DNA from: Chrysophaeum taylorii
Taxonomy: Eukaryota; Sar; Pelagophyceae; Pelagomonadales; Pelagomonadaceae
Assembly (NCBI GenBank): GCA_029834535.1
Contig: JAQMWT010000062.1
Location: forward strand, 1 to 64,000
Length of the DNA: 64,000 bases
Direction of reading: 5' to 3'
Position numbers and translations under genes: made by a program. A model generated the notes under the pieces. It had not been told where the DNA came from. It was given only the letters and a program-made list of their open reading frames with translations, and ran no database searches. Of the stretch, positions 20,865 through 32,535 are shown one piece after another. Each line of letters opens with the position of its first letter. Position 1 is the stretch's first letter.

Positions 20865-22575
20865 GAAAATGGGTTGTTTCGTGCGGAGAAGGATGCCGCG
20901 TCGGCGTCGCGCACAACAAGATGCGCTGAAATGATGAGCGAAGAGGACGTTGTCTCTCGACGGGGACGTCTTCCTTCTTCGCGTACTAGCGATCGTCACG
21001 TCAAACGAGGAGGACTGGTGCGCGTTACGTACGCCTAGTAGGTTCAAGACGAGGCCAACGAGATGGTGCGTACGTCAGACGCGCCATCCAGCTCGATATC
21101 ACGATGGCATACAATTTTCGGATATCCGAATCTTCGGCCTGGTCGGGGACCGAACGTCTTGTTGGACCTGGTACGTGTCGAGACGTCCGTGAAACACCGA
21201 AATTAATGCTTGGTAATAAGGGTCGCGGGTTGTGAGTTCCTAACGCGCGCGCGCGCGCACGCTTCGAAAGGTTTTTTGACTGACGTTCTTGTGGAGTCGA
21301 GCCTAACTCTCTCGGCTTACGATATCGGATCGAGCTGGCCGTGGCCGTTGTTTGCGGCAAAGCGGACGCTCAGTTCGGCGTAGCCGAGGACGTTGCGTTT
21401 GCTGCGGACTGTACTACGCGCTTCGGACGAGGTCTGCGGTACCGAGGTTGGCGTAGACCAAGGTGGTGGTCATAGAGCCTGATCGGGGCTCTGCAAACGG
21501 TGGACGGCTCGTGGAGGAAGTAGGTTCCCTGCGCGCGCGACTATTAATTTTGGACCCTCTCGTTCTACTGCTCATCAAGGTTACTCTATCGTCGAAAACG
21601 AAAGAGACTACTGCTTTTGCGTAGAAAAACGCGCCATGATGATAAGAGCAGCTGTCCAAAGTGACGTCGATCGCGAAACGAGTCGCGTCGCGCTCCGGCG
21701 TGCCTCCTCGACTTCAGTCTCGTTTGAAATAAATAAATAAATAAGCATCTATGTATATGCGCTTCGACGCGGCATCTTTGAAGACAGTTCGCGCACAAAT
21801 CCCCTCTTCCGGCCGCCGTTCCTCTGCATTCTTTGACGTCCTCCGCATCTCGCTTGTTGAAAATAATCCGATGCTTCGAGAGCAGCTCGCACGTTCTTCC
21901 CGCGCGGCCCGAGCTCCCGAATCTCGAGTACCAGTCGCGTCACCTTTTCTAGTTTTTAAAAGGGGGCCCACTTTTTGGATGCGCCGCCGCCGCCGCCGCC
22001 GCAGTAGGGCTCTTTATCCTCTGAGCTTCTTGGGCTTCTGCTCGTCGTAAAGGTGCTGTCTTTGTGGTTGTCCCTTTCGCACGTTGGCGCCTTCCTCTCT
22101 CCGCGCGAGGTTAACGCGCGGCTGATGGCCCGGGCGGTTGGCTGCCGTACGCGTTTTTTTGCGATCCGGGCTCGGCGCTCATCGTCGTGCCGCGCCTCGA
22201 GTCGATCATGGCCGACTCAGTTAAGGTTGCCGCGCTCGACGCACAGCAGTAGACAGACGCCCTCTTACTATAGGGTCCCTAGTTTCGATCGTACCAATTT
22301 CTGAAATTTTATTCCCGTCAAAGCGCACCGAGGTCGGCGAACTTCCTTTTCTCGCGATATATCGTGGTGGCGCTGATTGAGTACATCGGGGTAGCCGGCC
22401 GGCCTCGCGACGGAAGAAGCTCGTGTCGGGATCGCGGGCAGGTATTCGAGATGGTGACGACGTCCTTCGCGTCCCTTCTTTTCCGAGAGAGTCTGTCCGC
22501 GTTGATCATCCGCGGTTGGCCGCCACCGCGTATACAAGGGCAAAACTGTTCGCCATTTCTCGGTCCTGAGGGATC
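20865..22575. other. No supported gene
   Basis: Short frames on both strands with no recognisable domain. Includes a GC dinucleotide run (about 21,245-21,260) and a CCG run (about 21,980-22,001). Protein-like bits on the minus strand (RLVLEIRELGPRGKNVRAAL near 21,930) hint at a decayed gene but are too short to call. Confidence 0.35.
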
Positions 22576-24476
22576 GGTCAAGTTTGATCAATCTGTATAT
22601 TTGTGGAGAAAGTTTGATCAGTTATCAAGTTTGGTCGGTCACTCCGAAGATGCATCGAGCGACCCTTCACGCAAGTCCCCACGCTGGATCCCAAAATGCA
22701 CCCCAAACCGCGACTCGTCGTTCGTGGAGCTGTTGCCGTGGTCGTCCGCCATTCTTCGGCAACGAGCGGAAATCAATCACGCCGCACACGTTCGTGGTCT
22801 GCGCGCGACGGACAACTCCGCGCTGGATCCCGAAATCTCTCCGAGAGGGAGAGCGTCTTTGCGAATCGACTCGGGGTAAAGAGCGCGAAACTCGACGACC
22901 TCGAGAAACTGCGAGAGGCAACGCTCCTGGAGGGAGGGAGGGAGGGAGGGAGGGAGCACCCGAAGATGGCAGCCCCGCGTCTGCACCTGCGCGAGACTGT
23001 GCAGGACCACAAAACCCGTTCGGGAGTTCCTCACCGTCGCGTACCCGATCCAGAGCTAGCTGTCCAGCTTGGACATTGGACGGCGACGCGAACACATGCC
23101 GTCACGCCCGCATAAATAACTCGCACGACCGCCTCTGAACACCTCGTTATCCTCCTCCTCCTCGAGCATCTCGACAACCCCGCCCCGACGCAAACCCCGA
23201 GGCAAGATCTCCCCGGGAGCTGCTGCTGCACCGTCGAGCACTGCACGAGAAAGTCGGCAAGTACAAGCTCCGGCATCTCAAAGGATGTCAACCACCTCGC
23301 TCCAGAAGATCGCTGACACCAAACCTGTAAATCTAACCCTGTCTGTCACCAAAGCGAGTCTCAAAATATCACAAGTTTGATGTGATTGTTCGAAGTTTGA
23401 TATCACCGAATTAAAATAGGTTTGCGCGAAAAACATACACACAATTATTCAAGTTTGATTGAGTGATTTTAAGTTTGATGTGAACGATGTCACGAAGCCT
23501 CCAAGTTTTACCATACACATGCATCAACGTGCGAACGCTCGCAGACCAACATCCACAAACAAGGCCTGCTCAAGACAGCGCTGATACCGCCGCGCTGTTT
23601 CGTCGCCCAAGATTATTCGGATGCACCTTCTTATTGTTATTATTATTATTATTATTGTGGTTTGCAACTCCCAGGCTAGCCTTTAGCGGATGACGTTGTT
23701 GCGGATCTCTATCAAAAGCATATGCCGCGTAGAGCCGCCTGACTTGGCCTCCACGGAACCCTTTATGAAGACTAGCTGGATCTTTGTCGGCACGAAGGTT
23801 CCGCGAGCAGGTGTGCCTTTCAGCACACGTAACGATATTGTCTACTTGCACATCACAACGAGCAACACGCACGTAAAAGCTGCAGCCTTGTATCTTGCAC
23901 TTGAACGACAACGCTGACGCGATGTTGACCATGTCACGACAACGCTGTCGCGCTGTTGACCATGTCGTACACGCCGTGCTTGCCCGTGTCGAACATCATT
24001 TGCTGCAAGTCAGCCTCGCGAACACACATGCCGAACTTGGCATTTAGGTTAGGTCGAGTAAAGTGGAGCCTCGTGTTTGCACGCTCTGAGTTGCGGCAGC
24101 GTACGCTATCGATCTCTCGTAGTCGTTTACCTTCGTCAGGGCACGCGACTACTTGTTTTCTTTCTCGGCGTCGTGGTCAACCGACGTCGGCGTGTTATCA
24201 CCACGCTCCCGCTCGACCTGAGCGAAGCCCGCATCGATACCGACCTCCTCATCGTTCGTTTCGAAGTCAAAGGACGCTCCGGAGTCTCAGTGCGACATGC
24301 AGAACCCATGAAAGCTTGATCACGGCGGCCCTTGTTCTCTCAGCGAACCCTTATGTTTGGTCTCGATAAGAACATGTTTAGTCAATCCAGACACGGATTG
24401 ACCAAACTTAAGTGATCAAACTTGTTGAGGGTTTACGGTCATCAAACTTATACGGTGGTTGCAAACTTGACTTTTG
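22576..24476. mobile_element. MULE-like DNA transposon remnant with AAGTTTGAT end clusters
   Basis: AAGTTTGATCA-type motifs occur in forward orientation at 22,578-22,635 (three) and 23,373-23,480 (four), and in the opposite orientation (GATCAAACTT, CATCAAACTT and variants) at 24,400-24,468 (four). Inverted clusters of short repeats near both ends are typical of subterminal transposase-binding regions. Inside lies a Mutator-type zinc-finger fragment (23,570-23,932, minus). Exact ends and target duplication were not found. The inner cluster may mark a smaller element of about 1.1 kb. Confidence 0.45.
23570..23932 (-). pseudogene. MuDR/MULE-type N-terminal zinc-finger fragment
   Basis: The frame reads MVNIASALSFKCKIQGCSFY, then VRVA, then a stretch ending ERHTC. 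The pattern C..GC.[FW].VR.A...........HTC matches the zinc finger preceding Mutator-like transposases. Just upstream (minus strand, 24,000-23,930), NAKFGMCVREADLQQMMFDT in another frame fits the adjacent N-terminal helical part. A 30-bp tandem duplication of catggtcaacatcgcgtcag-like sequence at about 23,905-23,965 shifts the frame between them. No catalytic DDE domain is seen, and the frame ends in an Asn run from an ATT microsatellite (23,633-23,657). Confidence 0.5.
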
Positions 24477-24482
24477 GCTAAG

Positions 24483-25523
24483 ACAAGTGCAGGCCAGTAA
24501 GTTCACCTAGCCCCAATCTCTAACCCCAGCATTTTCACCCCATTAAGTTCACCTAGTCCCAATCTCTAACCCCAGTAAATTCGGCGTAAGCCCACTCGTG
24601 CTCACACCCACTCACCCCACTCTCCTTCGAGCTCGTCGCTCTCACCTCGGCCAATCTAAGCTGCTTTTATCCGCACACGCCGCTAGCCTTTGCGTTCACT
24701 CTAAAAACCCCAGTAAGTTCACTTGGTCCCATTAAGCTCACCTGGTCACTAAGTTCACCTAGTCCCAATCTCAAACTCCAGTAAGTTCACCTGGTCCCAG
24801 TAAGTTCACCTACAGTGCGCGTGTAGACGCCGGGAGGGGGATTATCGGTATTGCGCAGCACGTGTGGGGTAGGGTGGAGTCGTCGACTCAGAAGAGGATA
24901 TCCTCGGGGTTGCCGATCGACAGAGAGCCACGTAGAGCTGGACGTGGCAGAAGACGGGCTTCGCCAAGAGGACGCCGACCTCGCGGGGCGTCTGGCCCTG
25001 GCTCTTGGTGATCGTTTGGTGTCGGCGGGCCTTACGGGATACAGGTTGGAGGAGCCTCGGTGACAACGACACGATCGATCATGTATCTGGTACCGTTGCA
25101 GTGGCCGTGCGACGGGTCGAGGTTGCGAAGACTTTAAGCTCGCGATCAAAGTCAGCATGCCGTTGGTTGTCAGGGAGTTGAAAACTCGACTGTAAAGAGC
25201 GAGGCGTCGGCTTCCGACCCAACCTAGTCGGCCGAAAAGAACTCCGACGCCTCGTCTTCGGGAAAAAAAGGCCGCGGTCATGCGCGCGTTGTCAGCATCG
25301 ACAACATCGTTTCGACGGGGCGTGAGAATGGCGCGCTGAAAGAGCCGCCGCGGGTCGTGGAAATAGTCTGCGAGGTCGCCGTAGACGGTTTAGAGGATCA
25401 CTGTCTGGCTCTCGCGCCTACCTGATCCTTACTCTCGCGCCTACCTGATCCTTACCCTAAATCGAGGGACAAACAGACAGACAAACAAACAGACGGACAA
25501 ACATCTGTCGATTAGTAGTTAGG
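24483..25523 (-). mobile_element. Helitron-like unit, copy D
   Basis: A full-length example of the short unit (1,041 bp). On the plus strand: ACAAGTGCAGGCCAG end, minisatellite (to about 24,800), antisense helicase C-terminus (KSQGQTPREVG block at 25,030-24,870; RNLDPSHGHCNGTRYMI-type block near 25,110; RAILTPRRNDVV at 25,330-25,290), duplicated ctcgcgcctacctgatcctt motif, then the TGTCTG-type microsatellite and GTCGATTAGTAGTTAGG. It is followed with no spacer by copy E. Confidence 0.8.
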
Positions 25524-26580
25524 ACAAGTGCAGGCCAGTAAGTACGCCAGTAAGTTCACCTGGTCCCAATCTCTAACCCCAGTAAGTTCACCTGGTCCCA
25601 GTAAGTTCACCTAGTCCCAATCTCTAACCCCAGTAAGTTCGGCGTAAGCCCACTCGTGCTCACATCCACTCACCCCACTCTCCTTCGAGCTCGTCGCTCT
25701 CACCTCCGCCAATCTAAGCTGCTTTGATCCGTACACGCCGCTAGCCCTTGCGTTCACTCTAAAAACCCCAGTAAGTTCAGTTGGTCCCAGTAAGTTCACC
25801 TGGTCACTTAGTTCACCTAGTCCCAATCTCAAACCCAGTAAGTTCACCTGGTCCCAGTAAGTTCACCTACAGTGCGCGTGTAGACGCCGGGAGGGGGCTT
25901 ATCGGTATTGCGCAGCACGTGTGGGTAGGGTGGAGTCGTCGACCCAGATGAGTATATCTCTCGGGGTTGCCGATCGACAGAGAGCCACGTAGAGCTGGAC
26001 GTGGCAGAAGACGGGCTTGGGAAGAGGACGCCGACCTCGCGGGGCGTCTGGCCCTGGCTCTTGGTGATCGTTTGGCGTCGGCGGGCCTTACGGGATACAG
26101 GTTGGAGGAGCCTCGGTGACAACGACACGATCGATCATGTATCTGGTACCGTTGCAGTGGCCGTGCGACGGGTCGAGGTTGCGAAGACTTTAAGCTCGCG
26201 ATCAAAGTCAGCATGCCGTTGGTTGTCAGGGAGTTGAAAACTCGACTGTAAAGAGCGAGGCGTCGGCTTCCGACCCAACCTAGTCGGCCGAAAAGAACTC
26301 CGACGCCTCGTCTTCGGGAAAAAAAGGCCGCGGTCATGCGCGCGTTGTCAGCATCGACAACATCGTTTCGACGGGGCGTGAGAATGGCGCGCTGAAAGAG
26401 CCGCCGCGGGTCGTGGAAATAGTCTGCGAGGTCGCCGTAGACGGCTTGGAGGATCACTGTCTGGCTCTCGCGCCTACCTGATCCTTACTCTCGCGCCTAC
26501 CTGATCCTTACCCTAAATCGAGGGACAAACAGACAAACAGACAGACAGACAGACAAACATCTGTCGATTAGTATTTAGGA
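25524..26580 (-). mobile_element. Helitron-like unit, copy E, head-to-tail with copy D
   Basis: Nearly the same sequence and order as copy D; differences are scattered substitutions and small indels in the minisatellite. It starts ACAAGTGCAGG at 25,524 and ends gtcgattagtatttagga at 26,580, where Copia-type sequence begins. The 196-aa frame at 25,867-26,457 joins the ILQAVYGDLADYFHDP helicase block to later parts in the wrong frame, so no intact helicase exists. Confidence 0.8.
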
Positions 26581-26860
26581 TTAGTAGCCGGCGCGGCAGG
26601 GCCTTTGGTTGAAAACATAGAAACTATGTAACATATTATAGAAACTATATACGTGGCTGAGGGGAATAGAATATAAACTTTTGGTTAAGACTAGGGTTTC
26701 GAGATTTTTGGGTGGGTACGTGGCGACTGCTCCGCTTCGGCCGGCCTGGCCGTCGCATGCCGGGTCCGTAACGCAGACATCGTCTACACTGAACTGAAGC
26801 CGAGAAGGAGTCGCCACGAAGTCAAGCATAGGCTCGATCGTGAACGAGCACCTGGTACCA

Positions 26861-26956
26861 TGTGACAACTGGAATGGGGCGTTAGACTAGCGATAAGAGA
26901 ATGACATAGGGATACTGGATACGTGGTGCAGGGGTAAGCGTCATAGCTTCCTCACA
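26861..26956 (-). repeat. Copia LTR (96 bp)
   Basis: Same length as the LTRs of the plus-strand element and alignable to them over the whole 96 bp with scattered differences. TGTGA...CACA-type ends. Confidence 0.8.
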
Positions 26957-28145
26957 TCAAGAGAGGTAAAAAGATGTCAGGAGAGGCAATATCATGAAAT
27001 ATTGTGGCATAAAAGGACTGGAGATGGCATGATAAATCAGGACGTGAGATAGCGACCACGAAGCCGAAGGAAGGGGTGGGCTTCCGTACTTACCGCGGGT
27101 GAAGACATCGCTAAGATTGTCAAGAAACGGGGAATGTGTTGGAGGTCAATGATTTTATTGCGGTGATATTCTGACGTGCTAATAAAAGCGAATGTCAATG
27201 TGACGGGTACGTCGAGTCATGCATTGAAGAAGCCGGACTTGGGTGTCACGGTGGTGCGGTTATCGACATACTTAGGAACAGTGTGACGAGGGAGATCAAA
27301 GTCGTCAAAAAGTTTGCGAAGCCAGGAAAGTTCAGCAGTGGTTGCGTAAAGAGCGAGCAACTCGGCTTCAAAAAAGATGAACGCGCGAGCAGATACTGAG
27401 AGCGTGAGCAATAACATATCATGGAGTTATTACCAAGCAGAAAACAGTAGCCAGATGTAGAATGACAATCATCAGGGTTGTCGGCCCAGCTGGAGTCGGA
27501 ATAACCACAGAGACGAAGGTTAGAATCGCGACCAAGAAGGAGGGCAAGATCTTGAGTACCATTGAGGTAGCGGAGCGTGCGGCTCAAGGCGTGCCAGTGT
27601 GGCTTACCGGGATTGTCCGTAAAACGCGCACACTGATTAACATTCCACGTGATGTCGGCGCGTGTCATAACAGAAATAAACAAGACACAACCAACAATAC
27701 GACGAAAAGGGATGCGAGCCATATAAAGTTGATCGGGGGAACCGTCTGCAGGACAGTCAGCCGCAGAAAGACGAAGACCTTTTGGAGCGGGAGTCAATTC
27801 GGGTTTACTGTTGATGAAGCGATGTTCCGTGAGAATTTCACGGATAGCGTGGGATTGGTCGATAGCGATCGTGCGACGTGCGCGATCACGCGTGATGCGA
27901 AGACCAACGTAAGTTTGGAGATCGAGTTCGTTGACATCGGTGAAAGCTTTGAAACGCAGCATGAAAGCTTGGTACTGGCCAATGCAATGACGGGGGTGAG
28001 CCAAAAGGAGGTCATCAACAACGAGAACGAGGCGCAGAACGACAGTGGAATTAAGCAAGAGCTTGTAGCTGCAAGTGTCACCAGATCCGCGGACGAAACC
28101 ACAGTCATTGACAAGGAAGCGTTCGAAACAAAGCCACTAGTTTCG

Positions 28146-29246
28146 ACAAGTGCAGGCCAGTGTAAGTTCACCTAGTCCCAATCTCTAACCCCAGCAAGTT
28201 CACCTGGTCCCAATAAGTTTCTTGAATTTTTTTGAATAAGTAAGTTCACCTAGTCCAAATCTCTAACCCCAGTAAGTTCGGCGTAAACCCACTCGTGCTC
28301 ACACCCCACTCCTTCGAGGTCGTCGCTCTCGCCTCCGCCAATCTAAGCTGCCTTGATCCGCACACGCCGCTAACCTTTGAGCTTACTCTAAAAACCCCAG
28401 TAAGTTCATCTGGTCCCAGTAAGTTCACCTGGTCACTATATTCACCTAATCCCAATCTCTAAACCCAGTAAATTCACCTGGTCCCAGTAAGTTAACCTAT
28501 AGTGCGCGTGTAGACGCCGGGAGGGGGCTTATCGGTATTGCGCAGCACGTGTGGGGTAGGGTGGAGTCGTCGACCCAGATGATTATATCCTCCGGGTTGC
28601 CGATCGACAGGGAGCCACGTAGAGCTGGACGTGGCAGAAGACGGGTTTGGGCAAGAGGACGCCGACCTCGCGGGGCGTCTGGCCCTGACTCTTGTTGATC
28701 GTTTGGCGTCGGCGGGCTTTAAGGGATACAGGTTGGAGGAGCCTCGGTGACACGACACGATCGATCATGTATCTGGTACCGTTGCAGTGGCCGTGCGACG
28801 GGTCGAGGTTGCGAAGACTTTTAAGCTCGCGATCAAAGTCAGCATGCCGTTGGTTGTCAGGGAGTTGAAAACTCGACTGTTAAGAGCGAGGCGTCGGCTT
28901 CCGACCCAACCTAGTCGGCCGAAAAGAACTCCGACGCCTCGTCTCCGGGAAAAAAAGGCCGCGGTCATGCGCGCGTTGTCAGCATCGACAACATCGTTTC
29001 GACGGGGCGTGAGAATGGCGCGCTGAAAGAGCCGCCGCGGGTCGTGGAAACAGTCTGCGAGGTCGCCGTAGACGGCTTGGAGGATCAATGCCTGGGCTGG
29101 CTCGCGGGCCTACATGATCCTTACCCTAAATCGGGGGACAATCATGCTCCCCACACACACCCCCCTCTTAGCAGTCGACATTTAAAGACAAACAGACAAA
29201 CAGACAGACAGACAAACAGACAAACATCTGTCGATTAGTAGTTAGG
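28146..29246 (-). mobile_element. Helitron-like unit, copy F, inserted in a Copia RT region
   Basis: Starts ACAAGTGCAGGCCAG at 28,146 and ends GTCGATTAGTAGTTAGG at 29,246. It holds minisatellite, helicase C-terminus (KSQGQTPREVGVLLPKPVF; RAILTPRRNDVV) and, near its right end, CATGCTCCCCACACACACCC plus TTAGCAGTCGACATTTAAAG, which is the LINE 3' end in plus orientation. Comparison with the uninterrupted plus-strand Copia shows a clean insertion and so defines both ends of the unit. Confidence 0.85.
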
Positions 29247-31825
29247 ACAAGCTGGTTTGCAGCCGTACCAAGAGCGGCGTAGTTTGTAAATGATGTTTTG
29301 GTGCCATCTTTGGGTTGGCTTGGAGCATAGCCTTCGGGTGGCCAGACATATATATCTTCTGTAATCGGTGCTTGTATGAAAGCAGAGCTGACATCCAACT
29401 TATACAAATCCCAATCATGAACGGCAACAAAGGTGAGAAAGAAGCGTATAGTGACAATATTGGCGACGGGGGAGTACGCATCATGGTAGTCAATGCCGTG
29501 AACCTGGGTATGACCGCGGACAACGAGACGAGCTTTACTATACGATTTGAACCGACCAGATTCATACTTCTTGCGGAGGACCCACTTCAAAGTGCAGATG
29601 TTGCCAGAAAAAGTAGAAGGAACGCGAACAACATCCCAGCAATCGAGCTGACCGAGGGAGTGATACTCTTTGGCAATGGCTTGTAACCAGCCGGGGCGTT
29701 CAGGATTTGTATGCGCTAAAGCTTCGCGTAAATGAGTGGAAGAAATGGCGCTTTCATCAATGTAGGAATATTGAGAGGTTTCTTCGGAAGCGGAATAGAG
29801 GAGACGACGGGCTTCGACATATTGGGGATCAACAAAGGTGTGGGCGAGACAGAGGGGAAAGAAGACATAATGGGCTAACAGGCGAAAGCTAGCATAATTA
29901 ACATACAGGGAATGACAAGAGGACACAGAATCGACACGAGATGACACAGAATCGACATTATTGCGTTGTGGTAAAACGCCAGGATTGATGGTTTCAGTGA
30001 CTGTTGTAGTTGTTTCAGAGTAATGTGAACTTTTGTCGACTTTGCGCGGTCGGCTCTGTTTGGCTCGACGTGCTTTTGCACTTTTCGCTGATGGTATTGG
30101 GTTCATCGGAAGTGAGGGTTCCGGTACTGTCTCTGGGGTGATCAGTCCCGATAAGGCCGGCTCCTGAGCATCAAAAACAGGGGACAAGGGAGCAACAGCG
30201 GAAGACAGACGAGGGTCATAGTAGAAGAAATCGGGGAAACGAGAATCCACAAGGGGAGGACGAAGGGGTTGGGATGACAGGGAAGTCTTACGCAAAGCAA
30301 CGCTCTCATCGGAAGAAACATCGATAGAAGTGTGAATGACTGGACCAGTAGCGCGTTGAAGAAGGATGCGATAGCCGGGGCCAGCAGAAGGATAGCCAAT
30401 GAAAATTCCAGTAATGGCTTTGGTAGGCCATTTATCGCCAGCGAGAATAGCAGCAGGGCAACCCCAAACACGAAGAAGAAAATCGACGCGAGGCAAGGTG
30501 TCGTGTAACATTTCGTATGGGGTCAGGTAAGCAGGGTTGGATGCGTTGGGCATCCGCTCGGAGATGAAATCAGCCGCTTCCATGGCCCAACGCCAAAAAA
30601 TCAGGTGGACGGTTGGCATGATGCACCAAAAGAGAGTTCGAGTAATATCTGCTGTCGCGCGATGAGAGCGTTCCACAACACCTAAAAAAAGCGTGCGCTT
30701 GGGAATGTTTGGACTGGGCAGCAGCGGGAGAGCGTTCGTTTGATGGCGATGTTGTTGCCCAGACAGAAGGTTTCATATAATTGGCCCATGAGATATTTGT
30801 CGTCACGATCTGTGTAAAGAAGAGCAATACGGTAGCCAAAGGGTCGAACCACAGTACACAGAAAAAGTTCGGGTTGACGAGCGTTTGTGAGCGCGTCGTG
30901 TCGAGGAGCGAAGTAACGCGCACGGCGGCGCGTGTGATCATCGACAAAAGTAAGAATTGCACGGCGGTCTTGGTAAATGAAAGGAACGTTTGTGAACATC
31001 AGATCAGCGTGGATGATAAGATAGAGGGCGCGACGGCACGCGGGCGCGGAAAAGACTTCGTTTTCAGGAAGAGAGCTGGGAGCTTGATCGCGTGATTTGC
31101 GACGGCCAACGTGAACAGTATTTATTTTACCCAAAGCACAAGCAGGACAAAAAGAAAGAGACGCGGAACTTGGGAAGAACGGTGCACACCAACAGCGAGA
31201 GAGGACAAACGGCGGATGTAAGAGGGACTATAATGACCAAGGCGAGCATGCCACAGGTCGAATGTAAGTTGGGTGCGTTGAGACATCGCGGGAAAGGCGC
31301 AAGGGTCGTGTAGGCGAGGGCGGGAAGAAAATGCCACAAACGGGGAAGCAAAGTCCGCGTAGGGTGCAGCGGTTGTATTGCCGATCCAACAGACGATCAA
31401 TAGGAGACCACAGCGACGGAGCAGAGGAGTGACATGATGCGTGATCTGTCGGTGACGCAAGATTCGTTGAGGGTGGGTAGGCCCCATGTCTTGGATCGTA
31501 TCGCAATCATAACCGGCCCGCTCAAGGGCATGATCAGAAAGAATCCGCTTATCACCAAGGCCAGGAGAGATGAGAGTGTGGGGAAATCAGCAATGTGGAT
31601 GCCATGAGGGGCAGAAAGAGTGGGTGTTGGGGATGGAAGACCACGATTGTCAATAGGACCGATAGAAGGGAACGTGAAGCGGGCAGTGCCCGAGCCAGAG
31701 ACAGAGCCAGTGCCAAGAGCAGAGTTGATGGCGTGTTGTTGGGTGTTGTCGAGGTCCGTAAATCCAGAAGGGGAATTAAAGAGACTGATGTTGGCACCCG
31801 TATCGTAGACAACAAGACGGAGATT

Positions 31826-32427
31826 ACTGTAGGCCGTTTGGCGAATAGTAATTCTGGGGCCGCAGTACCCTACGTGTCCGTTCGCTAAGTATATAGTCGG
31901 TTTGTGGGAGTCAGTACTTTAGGTGCGTGTCCGTTGGCGAAGTATATAGTTGCTTTGTGGGAGTGAGTACTTTAGGTGCGTGTCCGTTGGCTAAGTATAT
32001 AGTCGTTTTGTGGGAGTCGATACCTTTACGTGCGTGTCCGTTGGCGAAGTATATAGTTGTTTTGTGGGAGTCGATACCTTTACGTGCGTGTTCGTCGGCG
32101 AAGTATATAGTTGTTTTGTGGGAGTCGATACCTTTACGTGCGTGTTCGTCGGCGAAGTATATAGTTGTTTTGTGGGAGTCGATGCCCTTACGTGCGTGTT
32201 CGTCGGCGAAGTATATAGTCGTTTTGTGGGAGTGAGTGCTTTAGGTGCGTGTCCGTTCGCTAAGTATATAGTTGTCTTGTGGGAGTCAGTACTTTAGGTG
32301 CGTGTCCGTTGGCTAAGTATATAGTCGTTTTGTGGGAGTCGATACCCTTACGTGCGTGTTCGTCGGCGAAGTATATAGTCGTTTTGTGGGAGTTACGTAA
32401 TAGTTTATCAGGGAGTGGTGCTGTAAT
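31826..32427 (+). repeat. 54-bp tandem-array element, left part
   Basis: After a unique lead (gtaggccgtttggcgaatag to cgcagtaccctacg) come ten units of about 54 bp: gtgggagtcgatacctttac, gtgcgtgttcgtcggcgaag, tatatagttgtttt. The array ends at ttacgtaatagtttatcagg and is cut at 32,427 by the Copia insertion. Open frames across it (18-aa repeats) only mirror the 54-bp period. Each unit carries a TATATA core. Confidence 0.85.
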
Positions 32428-32523
32428 TGTGAAGAAGCTATGACACTTACCCCTGCACCACGTATCCAGTATCCTTACGTCTTTCTCCTATCGCTAGTCT
32501 AACGCCTCATACCATTCGTAACA
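32428..32523 (+). repeat. 5' LTR of the young Copia element
   Basis: 96 bp, TG...CA ends, identical to 37,433-37,528. Confidence 0.92.
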
Positions 32524-32535
32524 TGGTAGCAGCTG

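Larger units (their letters stand above)
26581..31825 (-). mobile_element. Copia-type LTR retrotransposon fossil, split by copy F
   Basis: Minus-strand Copia relative of the element at 32,428. Recognisable parts from right to left: protease/GAG-pre-integrase region (about 31,500-31,200), integrase (31,130-30,500), reverse transcriptase (about 29,700-29,255 and 28,145-27,700) and RNase H (about 27,600-27,220), then an LTR at 26,861-26,956. The RT region is interrupted by the Helitron-like unit at 28,146-29,246. To the left of the LTR, 26,581-26,860 resembles the start of an internal region (primer-binding-site-like TGGTACCAGG, then early gag). The copy is broken in several places and older than the plus-strand element. 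Confidence 0.8.

Noticed and set aside
31900-32400. Regular repeats that could suggest a CRISPR array
   Set aside because: The 54-bp units are contiguous with no unique spacers, and the setting is eukaryotic.
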